From Gymnothorax reevesii (Eukaryota > Chordata > Actinopteri > Anguilliformes > Muraenidae), in NCBI GenBank assembly GCA_029721435.1, contig CM056577.1, positions 112,962,219-113,026,218 on the forward strand: DNA of 64,000 bases, in the 5' to 3' direction. The notes beneath the pieces were generated by a model that was not told the DNA's origin, did no database searches, and saw only the letters and a list, made by a program, of their open reading frames with translations. A program made the position numbers and the translations under genes. Each line of letters begins with the position of its first letter. The stretch's first letter is position 1. Positions 56,401-64,000 of the stretch are shown piece after piece.

Positions 56401-59400
56401 GTATTTCTTATTTGGTGCGCATGGTCACTAAACAGTAACAGTAACAGTCACATACTGTACATATTTAATTCTCCATTTTGAACAACCTTAATATAGATTC
56501 TTTCAGACAAAATCCATATAAAATAAGCCCCAAAACTCTGTTCAGAATTGAAATATGTCCAGTCAAACTAGAAGACAAGTCTTGTGTGAGTGAATGACAC
56601 CGATCTGAACATTCCAGGGACTATTCTGTGCTGTAAAGTCTAATGTGGATCAATTTGTGTTAAATATCCCATGTTCATGCTGGGTTTCCACCTTCGAGCA
56701 ATATAGGCAGATGAGATCACAGTAAATTGTAATGCCTTGAAGCCCAAAGGCAATTACTCAATAACATAAAAAATAGCATTTTCTTAAATTATTATTTCAA
56801 TGAAATATGTGTTTATGTTGTGTTTATGTAGGATTCAGCTTTTTTTTTTAATCATAGCTCAGAAAAATATAGTGAAATGCTGTTGGCTACCTGAATTTGA
56901 TCAAAGTACTGATTAATTATTCAGAATCTAACGGTCAAAATAGACTGAAGGACCGCCAGACACCAAAATCAGACACACAAACAAGCATTTAATAGCAATC
57001 ACCATAGAAACACACATCATATAAACACAGATTAAAGCATAATTGTGCGGCCATTGATGGAAAATGCACAGAAACTACATTCAAGATTACCTCAGGAGAA
57101 GCAAAGCCCAAGTACTCCCAGTCCCATGTTCCACCAGCAAAACTGAAAACACAAAAAAAATGATCAGAATCCACTACTGCACAAAACCAAAGTCGTGAAG
57201 ACCATGAAATGAAGCCAATTAATATTCATTACTATTCGAAAACCTAGTTCAAAAATGGCTCAATTTGATATTCAGACCATTTCTCAAGACAGTGTGGGCG
57301 TGGCGCATCGCGGTGTGACTGGCCACTACCTCGATTTGAATGACATCTCACTGGCTCCGTGAGCGTTAGTCACAGCAATGGCGCAAGGGTCACAGTCCAG
57401 CCCTATTTGTTTGAGCCGTCAAGTTGCTTGCACTATAGACGCAAAACGAATTTTTCGCATGACACATTATATTCAAAGTCAATGCGAAGACTTGAATACA
57501 CGCGTTCGCATTGACTTTTAATGTACAAAACCCAAAACCAGTGATGTTGGCGCTTTGTGTAACACACAGAAAGGCCCCAGGCCAGATTCGAACCCACAAC
57601 CTTCTTGCTGTGAGGCAGCAATGCTAACCACTGTGACACCGTGCCACTCCTGAATTTTAGTAAGCTAACCATCATGCACATACAACCCTAAATAACGTAA
57701 TTCAAAGGTTTTTATGGACTTGGGTTTACAGAGGCTTTAAGAAATACCAAATGTGGCTGCCATATTGAAGTCTAAACATTTGATTTATGTTATGTACATG
57801 ACCTTGGACATATTTTTTTGTTGAGCCTTCATAGGCAGCCCGCCAATCCATCCCAGAGAACACACCATTCACTCACACAGTTATATTTGTGGACAATTTA
57901 AAGTCACCAATTAGCCTGGCATGCACGCGTTTGGACTGTGGGAAGACACAAGTATATCATGAGGAAACCAACGTGAACCAGCAAATGCTGCACAGATAGG
58001 CCCCAGGCCGCATTTGAACCCATGACATTCTTGCTGGCAACAGTACTGCGCGACCTCGCCACCCTGTTGGACTTTCTCCGAAATTGAAATAAAGCCATGA
58101 CCACAATAGGCTTTTATCAAAATGCATCCATTTTTTTCCCCTTCTTGGATCTCGTTTTTCTGCAGAAGGCAAAATGCGGCCCTTAAGGGAGTGACATAAG
58201 GCCAGGATGCCGGGAGGCTTTCTAATTTCCATGGAGGATTCTTCACCAGGTGTCATGATCAACTCAGTTCATTGCTTAAAAAATAAAACCATATTAGAAT
58301 GTGACATTAATGGATGCCCGAATGCCCGGGGGAACTTCAAAAAGCCGACGGGAAAGTAAAACTTGTAAGGACATGCCCGATCGGGCAAGCACAACTCTGG
58401 GCGTTTTTATTCATCAATTTTATGATTTTCCTCTCTCGTTTCTGTTACTATAAAGCCCCCGAGTAGCTAGACGCAATGTGTCGCTGCCTCCATTGGCTGA
58501 ACGTGTCTGCTGAATAGATTGATATGTAGAGCACTAGTTTGCTGACAGAGTACGCTCAAGTGAAGCATCTGTCCCAGGAACGTACACTTTAAAATTATAT
58601 TTTCAAAAACACTTGCGCGCAAGTCGGTGTTATTTTGGTATGGGTGTGCAGAGCAACACTTTGTCTCCCCAAATATGTGCTTTCTGAAGGATGGAAAGTG
58701 GCACAATTACTACAGGGACGATCGAAATGTGACTTGGTGTCAACATTAAAGAGCGAGCAGAAAAGTTAAGTTAATGTGACCGAGGCTTTTATAATGACCC
58801 TCTGATAAGATATTTGCTAGCAAGTTATCGCAGTCATACGAAATGTCGGTGAATGTCAGTATACGTTGTCAAATTACTCTCTGGTTTCCTCATTTCATTG
58901 AACCCTGGTTGACTATTTGCCATCAACCGAATTGTTTACATTGAATCATATGGCTAATGCCAACGTTGATAAAAGGAAGTGCTAGTTAACTCTGGCTACT
59001 CCTTTACTAAGCGTCATCTTTGCCCATGTCCCATTAAAACGCTGCTCTCAAAATGATCACTGCACAGCACAGATCGAGGATATGGATATGGAGTACGTTT
59101 TTTCTCCTGATTTCGAACAGCCAAGTCTTTCTTCCTTCCTTGTCTTTTGGAGCTGTGTATAAACAGACAATAAACCAAATAAAAACAGAAGAAAAGCATC
59201 ATTTCATACTGGCACGCGCCTGTCCAGGCTTTTATTCCGTCGATTTCGTTAAATATTTATGTGTGACTACCATCACCACGTTATGGCACTAAAGTCCGCG
59301 AGTGCTTAATTGTAATTTCTGTTTTACATTGTCCTGATGCATAGGATAGCAGCTGGTGCTGTGTCCGATTCGGTTTCACATTAAATAACGTAGGCCTACT

Positions 59401-62400
59401 TCCTAAAAACGCAAAGCAATGATATCAGTAAAAGACACAGAGTATTCATAGAAAAAGGCAATATATTCTCAGGCATTTATGTCCCATCAGTATTCTATCA
59501 TGGCACTACAACCCCTGGAAAAAAAGATGGAATCACCACACACCGAGGATGTTAATTTACCTTTTTCCCTTCATAACAAAGAAGCAAATAAAACATAAAA
59601 AACTATTTTTGTTTAATAGCTTGACATTCAGGCTTCATAAACATTTCCCTTTGAAACTGAAGGCAAAACACGTAGCAAATGCACAAATCTCAGGAGATGG
59701 TAGAGTATTAGAATTTATCCCTGTACGATGCGTCATCTCGTCTGTGATACCTTTCGTCAGAATAAAATGCTTCATCAGCACCCGTAAAGTTATTTTCCGC
59801 GCAATTTCCGTAAGCTAGGGGCAGCATCATAACTTTCTCAAGGGGAATTAGGGGACACAGTTGCTTCTAATTTCGCTACGAATAGGGTCACAAGCAAAGA
59901 AGCGCATTTCATGAATGCAGCAGCTTTGGTGATCAAACACAATCCTGTTTGAAAGGAAAGGCAACGCACAGTATAGCCTATTTTTTAAGCTGCCTAAAGC
60001 AGCACACGTTTCAAACACACAATTTGAAGACCTGTTTCCTAGCGATAATGCAGAAGCGATTTGTCTTTCACAGAGACGATTCTCTCTGACCAGTGGGCTG
60101 CTGTGTTCTCACGTAACATATTCAATTTTACATTTTTTTTCAGCAGCCAGTAATAGGCCAGTCAGTTATAGGCCTGTAGGTTATTCATGAGTGGGGCCAA
60201 GTAAAACATTTTATTTATTATTTTATTTTATATTATTATTATTGTGCTTTGTTGGAATGTCAGTGCTTAATGAATATTTTCATAATTTTGTATTTGATTT
60301 ATTCTTTGAAGCATGAATATTAATGTATGGAATTGGAATGCCTTGACTTTATTTAGGCAAGAACACAGTCATAGCCATAAATGCGATGGTACTAAAAATT
60401 GGCATAATAATTTCTTTCAGTGTTTCGGTTTTCGGCCAAGCAGTTCTCATTTTCGGTTTTCGATTTTGCCAAAAATTTTCATGTCGGTGCATCCCTAGTG
60501 TGTATTAATACCTTATTGGCATTGTAAATATGAAATTCCTGAGTTTGAATTTCTTCAGAAAACAACCTGGTGCAGCTTTCACATTGCACTGATCTGTTCA
60601 AAGCTAAATATAATTTTCTGGGCTAACATATAGCTAAAAAATACACTTTTCGTAAGAAATAAGTTGTGTATGACTTTCCACAGTCGACAGGCAATGGATT
60701 TTAGTTCCAAGTATGTTTGCGAGCAAAATGTACGCACTTGAGAGCCAGAAAAAGTACCTCCCAGACAGGGCAAGCAGGAATTTAGACGGGGCAAGTAGAT
60801 TTGGGAAGCACTTGTCCAGAGGGGCAAATAGGCAAAAACCTTAATGTCACACCCTGCATATTTCTGGACTGGTTTTATTCGGTTTGATATTTGACAAAAA
60901 GAAGCATTACATGTATGGAGCCATACGCTGTTGTCATTGTGGAACACTGAAAAAACAATGATTTAAAACATGACACACTGCAACAGATTAACCACGGACT
61001 TTGGACTTTTAACCACAGCTATCTGCAAGCACTGAAAACAACAGTCCAGGAAAAAAATGCTGAAACTGGAAAGCACTCAAGTGAGGAATAATGAAAAACA
61101 GGATAGGGATGCAGATCTACCAAAAACAGCAAATGCACTGTAATACAATGTGGCTGACAGCGCCTTCTGTGGACAGACTTGGAAAATTTAACTTCACCTG
61201 TACCATCCTATACTCCAACCTCAAAAACCATAGCTCATTCAAGAGCAAGACATTTCACAATTCCAGACCTGCTAATTAGTGGAATCCATGTGCCAAACAA
61301 AGAATAGACCTACTGGAAGGTCTATCTCCTATGAAAGGATTGAGCAGCTCTGCATGAGGAGATGCAAAAAAACTACCCATCCATTTTCAATGGTCGGCAA
61401 AAATATCACTATTGAGCTGCGAACATCAATCCAGATGTAAATATCTGAACAAAACTTGTGTTAATCCACTTGCCACTATTCTTCTAGCCATGTCTCCAAC
61501 TTTCCGCAATCTACAACAAAGCCAACTGCAAATTCATCGTTTTAAATCTTCTTCATCAAACCTTATTTTCAGAGTCTCACACATACCTTATCAAATGGTT
61601 TATATTTCATGCATAATTAAGTTGACCAATCAACTATCTTGAGCCTTATTTGAATCAAAGCACTTTGTAGCTTCCTCAAGAGAGTCAGAGGCTTGACTTG
61701 ACGCAACGAAAGTCAACCAGCAGACGTTGTTTTACACGGGATGGTACCTGCGACGAGGGGCTTCAGGAGAGTCATTCGGAGCTACACCCCTAGCAACGGA
61801 AGCTAAAAACTCTTGTCTCTTCTGTTGAACAAGGCAGGCAGCACGGATAATTTTATGGTGGGGTGTGCGGAGGTAAGGGCGGTTGACTTTCTGAGCTAGG
61901 TCCTCAGTCACCATCTCCAGGTCAGTCTGAGAAGGAGAAGATGAGCAGGCAAAGACCCGCATTAGTGTTTGCAAATCAGATCTGCACCAAATCCGCGAAT
62001 ACATCAAAGGACAGAACAGCCCCTATGCAAGAGTTACATGGTTCATCAGATATGGATTTAAATGCTAACAAATTAAACCTGACAGCATTTACTTCAAACG
62101 AAAAAATTGTTTTTAAACCGAATGCACTGGATTACGATGCCAAAGAGTGAAAACTTGGACTTTATCCAAACCCTTAATACATCACGCACTGCACGTGAGA
62201 GGGCCATTGCAATACCTGCATAAGTTCAAATATTTCTTTCTTTGTGCTTTTAGGTTCCAGAAAGAAGCCATATGGATAAGAGCACTTGAGGATGCGACGA
62301 GTCTTGAGAAGCTCAAGCACAGCGTCTTCGATAAACGTGGTGTCAGGTGCAGTGGCCTCCCCTGATGAATCAGAGACCAAAGATCAGTTTGTGAGCTGAA

Positions 62401-63603
62401 AGTACGAACCGTTTTATCCCAACTCAGCCTATTCCCCTTATCTCTGGCGTGAAAAGTTGTTTACAAGTATAATGCGCCGCATTTCAAAATGTATGAAATG
62501 GACTCAGGAAGCACATGTTCAGATGTAAATGAATATTATATCACCTATGGCAGATATTTACCTTTTTTAAAAGGCAAAATTTTCAAAAATGATTTAAAAA
62601 AATAAATTTAAAAAGTTTCTGTAACATGCAGTAACAAAAACACATCTATGTCAAAACAAAAGTCATTTAAAGTTTATTTTAATAAATGATTTCTGGAAAA
62701 AAATACAACAGTAATTATGTCTAATTCTTATTCTTATTAGCAATAAGGAAATGCTATATTCCAAGCACTTACTTCCACTGAAGGCTTTGCTCAGCTGTTC
62801 CATTTTTTCTTTGGCAGTTTTCAGAAGACGCTGTTCTAGCTGTGTGAACAGCAGACATTAATTAACTGGCACCTTGGTCTGGGTGTGCAGCTAATCCCCT
62901 CCCGAGAGTAACCCAGTCTGGCTCCTCACCTGGTAGCTGTGCTCATGGTTTTTGTAGCGTGTGTAGTAGTGCATGAAGCGGTCCAACTCCTGAAAGCTCT
63001 TGTGCTTCTTTTCAGCCTACAAAAAAAAAAACAAAAAAACACCTCAATGGTAAATGAGTCATTAGGACCTAAATGATTCATGACAGAACACTAGAGTCTG
63101 TCATCCCAAAATGCTTACCAAAAGTCTCAAGCATTTGGGGAACTCCCCTGTCTTTCCACTAACTGCAACAAAATTATCAGCTTAGGAGCAACTGTCTTAC
63201 ATTTCTAAAAAAAAAAAATAAAAACAAGTTTTAAATACTGTATTTAAATAAATATCAGCGAAACACTTCATTTAGAAATCACAATCAAATCTTTTTTCCT
63301 CCAAACTCAAGACTAATATTCAATCAACCAGTAATCTTCTGGTGATTTAAGGCCATTTCTATCAGTTACAAACAGCAGCTGCAAGCGGGTATGTTTGCGT
63401 ATGACACATGAATTGGAATGGCTGTGCAGCAATCCATCGATGTGTGACCTGACAGCATTGTTCAGTACCTCCACTGTCATTTCCTTGGATTGTTCTTCCA
63501 CCTGCTGGATGACCTCATAGCGGGTGCAACGGTAATAGCCTCCAGTGGATGAGCTGTGCTTCTTCCACTCCTCCAGACAGATCCAGCAGAAATCATATTT
63601 ACA
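46678..63603 (-). CDS. ankib1: ANKIB1-type RBR E3 ubiquitin ligase, 3' part (9 coding exons)
   Basis: Coding segments in transcript order: 63603-63469, 63016-62930, 62839-62773, 62361-62216, 61926-61748, 57142-57091, 54163-54052, 49535-49477 and 47409-46678. Together they are 1569 bases, 522 codons and the stop, with GT-AG introns and matching phases at all eight junctions. ANKIB1 is an Ariadne-class RING-between-RING ligase: it receives ubiquitin from an E2 on a RING2 cysteine and passes it to substrates, and its Ariadne domain restrains activity. Visible parts: the end of RING2 ([13 protein letters not shown]), the Ariadne domain, a basic stretch ([11 protein letters not shown]), a UIM ([16 protein letters not shown]) and the conserved C-terminus ([17 protein letters not shown] to QVHLV). 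Ankyrin repeats, RING1, IBR and the catalytic Cys are off the right edge. Identification is strong, because several exons match vertebrate ANKIB1 almost residue for residue. Confidence 0.95.
47410..49476 (-). other. ankib1 intron between the last two coding exons
   Basis: 2.1 kb without recognised repeat or exon. An in-frame exon equivalent to the mammalian segment MSVLHSSSLRDYT might be expected here but was not seen. Confidence 0.5.
49477..49535 (-). CDS. ankib1: ankib1 exon: short linker
   Basis: 59 bases after CAATCAG: completes Asp, then [19 protein letters not shown], ending before GTGAGTATT in phase 0. An alternative donor GTGAGTTCA after SM would shorten it by 15 bases, but VSSAS is conserved in the family, so I keep the longer form. 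Confidence 0.8.
50561..51926 (+). mobile_element. Tc1/mariner-type transposon, same family as 1-982
   Basis: Termini CCAACGCCAATTCCAAAATA and CGATTTTGGAATTGGGATTG are inverted partners, 1.37 kb apart. It lies in an ankib1 intron in the opposite orientation to the gene. About 400 bases of the transposase N-terminal half are deleted compared with the copy at the window start. Confidence 0.85.
50930..51700 (+). pseudogene. Tc1 transposase with intact DDE core but no HTH domain
   Basis: The frame 50954-51556 (200 codons) starts after a deletion that joins the leader peptide region ([15 protein letters not shown]) directly to [18 protein letters not shown]. It retains the first Asp ([14 protein letters not shown]), the second Asp ([14 protein letters not shown]) and Glu ([18 protein letters not shown]), a DD34E arrangement. 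A TAA at 51554-51556 ends the frame, and the C-terminal part ([31 protein letters not shown]) continues in the same frame to about 51700. The catalytic core is nearly complete, but the DNA-binding domain is gone. Confidence 0.85.
54052..54163 (-). CDS. ankib1: ankib1 exon: basic linker
   Basis: 112 bases encoding [20 protein letters not shown], then [17 protein letters not shown], ending with G of a split Asp codon. The arginine cluster could serve as a nuclear localisation or RNA-contact patch; that is inference. Confidence 0.95.
54164..57090 (-). other. ankib1 intron carrying a Harbinger-type element
   Basis: 2.9 kb. It holds the element at 55200-56242; otherwise AT-rich sequence without recognised features. 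Confidence 0.6.
55200..56242. mobile_element. Harbinger-type non-autonomous element, 1.04 kb, TSD ATT
   Basis: Termini GGGCCTCATGCAATAAG and TTTCTACATGAGGCCC are inverted repeats. The element is flanked on both sides by ATT (55197-55199 and 56243-56245), a 3-bp duplication as PIF/Harbinger elements make. Subterminal stretches with CTCTTATTTT repeat in both orientations (55320 and 56165). The open frames at 55892-56077 have no recognised domain. Confidence 0.75.
57091..57142 (-). CDS. ankib1: ankib1 exon: 52-base microexon-like
   Basis: One base plus 17 codons, [17 protein letters not shown], an almost invariant ANKIB1 segment. Acceptor TGTTTTCAG, donor GTAATC. A 4.6-kb intron separates it from the exon before. 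Confidence 0.95.
57545..57655 (+). repeat. 3' part of the ATCCATCCATTTTCC-family repeat
   Basis: CACAGAAAGGCCCCAGGCC, then GATTCGAACCCACAACC and TGAGGCAGCAATGCTAACCA. This is the terminal part of the repeat seen at 16360-16690. Confidence 0.8.
57835..58075 (+). repeat. Second partial copy of the same repeat family
   Basis: CCAATCCATCCCAGAGAACA, then AGTCACCAATTAGCC, GTTTGGACTGTGGGAAGA and GGCCCCAGGCCGCATTTGAA, in the order of the family and more complete than the copy just upstream. Confidence 0.8.
58298..60859. mobile_element. Possible 2.56-kb DNA transposon, THAP-type
   Basis: Its ends share TGTGACATTAA in inverted orientation (58299 and the inverse near 60850). Both sides also carry several GCCCG/GGGCAAG-type phrases (GGATGCCCGAATGCCCGG; GACAGGGCAAGCAGG, GACGGGGCAAGTAG). 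Inside lies a THAP-like fragment on the minus strand. THAP domains occur in P- and Kolobok-type transposases. No target duplication was found, so boundaries are uncertain. Confidence 0.4.
59014..59202 (-). pseudogene. THAP-domain-like fragment
   Basis: The minus-strand frame contains [20 protein letters not shown], like the distal half of a THAP zinc finger (W.P...SxICSxHFxxxxF), including the Cys and His of the C2CH set. The proximal C.....C part and any nuclease domain are not readable here. It is 62 codons only, so the identification is tentative. Confidence 0.45.
61748..61926 (-). CDS. ankib1: ankib1 exon: end of Ariadne domain
   Basis: 179 bases: [20 protein letters not shown], then [20 protein letters not shown] and [16 protein letters not shown]. 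It ends with AG of a split Ser codon completed by T in the next exon. Confidence 0.95.
62216..62361 (-). CDS. ankib1: ankib1 exon: Ariadne domain core
   Basis: 146 bases, acceptor ATTCATCAG. It encodes [20 protein letters not shown] and [20 protein letters not shown], the highly conserved Ariadne core; ends in phase 0 before GTATTG. Confidence 0.95.
62773..62839 (-). CDS. ankib1: ankib1 exon: Ariadne helix, short
   Basis: 67 bases after an intron of only 90 bases. It encodes [20 protein letters not shown] and SG, then one base of the next codon. The donor GTAAGT follows A; with the GG at the start of the next exon it gives Arg. Confidence 0.92.
62930..63016 (-). CDS. ankib1: ankib1 exon: first Ariadne helix
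   Basis: 29 codons ([20 protein letters not shown], then YKNHEHSYQ), phase 0 at both ends. The motif [15 protein letters not shown] corresponds to the RYxxYxNRYMNH helix of Ariadne proteins. Confidence 0.95.
63469..63603 (-). CDS. ankib1: ankib1 exon: end of RING2
   Basis: 45 codons, phase 0 at both ends. The cysteines of CKYDFCWIC and the later YRC and following residues are zinc-ligand positions of RING2. The exon continues with [19 protein letters not shown], the linker into the Ariadne domain. The catalytic Cys should be in the preceding exon, outside the window. Confidence 0.95.
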
Positions 63604-63867
63604 CTGTAGAACACAGAGACTCTGTTACAAACTCAGAACGAAGAGTCAGTGAGCCAAACTGTGGGTACAGCGAAGATCAGCTCCGTCATTCAACAATCCA
63701 AGTCGGTAACTTGGGTTGTTCGTGTTCTGCGGCTGTGCACACTTTTATGTAGTTCGACAAGACCCCCTGCATTTTAAGAGTAATGACATTTACTCCTGTA
63801 TTCAATGCACTGTCAGAAAGTAATATTTGCGTTCAACTTAATCTGCATTTTAAATGATGCCTGGGTT

Positions 63868-64000
63868 TACAGTGCCGTAAAAGTTTTTAAGCAATCACTT
63901 CATTTAATGACAGAAAAAAGCTATCCAACCCAACTTGTCCAATGCGAAAAGGTAACTGCCCACTTGGTTACTTAATTCTTTAACTAGTCAATTTTCCTCC
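63868..64000 (+). mobile_element. Tc1-like terminal repeat at the window edge
   Basis: ACAGTGCCGTAAAAGTTTTT near 63870, followed by AAAAGGTAACTGCCCACTTG, resembles a Tc1 family with ACAGTGCCTTGAAAAAGTAT ends. It shares its start with the fragment at 46248. The body lies beyond the window. Confidence 0.5.

Larger units (their letters stand above)
57143..61747 (-). other. ankib1 intron carrying several repeats
   Basis: 4.6 kb. It holds two copies of the common teleost repeat and the possible 58298-60859 element. Confidence 0.6.

Noticed and set aside
61412..61642. 76-codon plus-strand frame in an ankib1 intron
   Set aside because: No family recognised, opposite to the gene and without splice context.

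Overview
This is a vertebrate, almost certainly ray-finned fish, nuclear window. The evidence is spliced genes with GT-AG introns, many Tc1-type DNA transposons with the terminal sequences seen in teleosts, PIF/Harbinger, Ty3/gypsy and non-LTR remnants, and AT-rich non-coding DNA full of simple repeats. There are no operons, bacterial genes or CRISPR arrays. Names rest on recognising protein families by eye; no database search was possible.

Two host genes are supported. (1) On the + strand, 35194-36304, a three-exon gene encodes a very divergent FoxH1/FAST-type forkhead protein of about 284 residues. (2) On the - strand, 46678-63603, lie the nine 3'-terminal coding exons of ankib1, an Ariadne-type RING-between-RING E3 ubiquitin ligase. 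They run from the end of RING2 through the Ariadne domain and a ubiquitin-interacting motif to the stop codon. The 5' part (ankyrin repeats, RING1, IBR, catalytic cysteine) lies beyond the right edge. The eight internal junctions have GT-AG signals and matching phases.

Layout. 0-10 kb: two Tc1 elements (1-982 on -, 3353-5047 on +), an unclassified teleost repeat and an hAT-like MITE. 10-15 kb: a collapsed Ty3/gypsy element, a 45-bp minisatellite and a Harbinger remnant with a deleted Tc1 directly beside it. 16-24 kb: repeat copies, a 5'-truncated LINE with a TTAA-flanked MITE in it, and a head-to-head palindromic Tc1. 24.4-31 kb: two large foldback structures, each interrupted by a separate insertion. 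32-34 kb: a Harbinger Myb-like remnant. 35-36.4 kb: the foxh1-like gene. 37-46 kb: more repeats, another Tc1, a 0.7-kb minisatellite and a strong short hairpin. 46.7-63.6 kb: ankib1, whose introns hold a Tc1, a Harbinger-type element with intact ends and a possible THAP-containing element.

The two genes are unrelated in function and no coordinated system joins them. The most unusual items are the forkhead protein with an altered DNA-recognition helix and the nested foldback architecture at 24.4-31 kb, where sister repeat arms record the pre-insertion sites.
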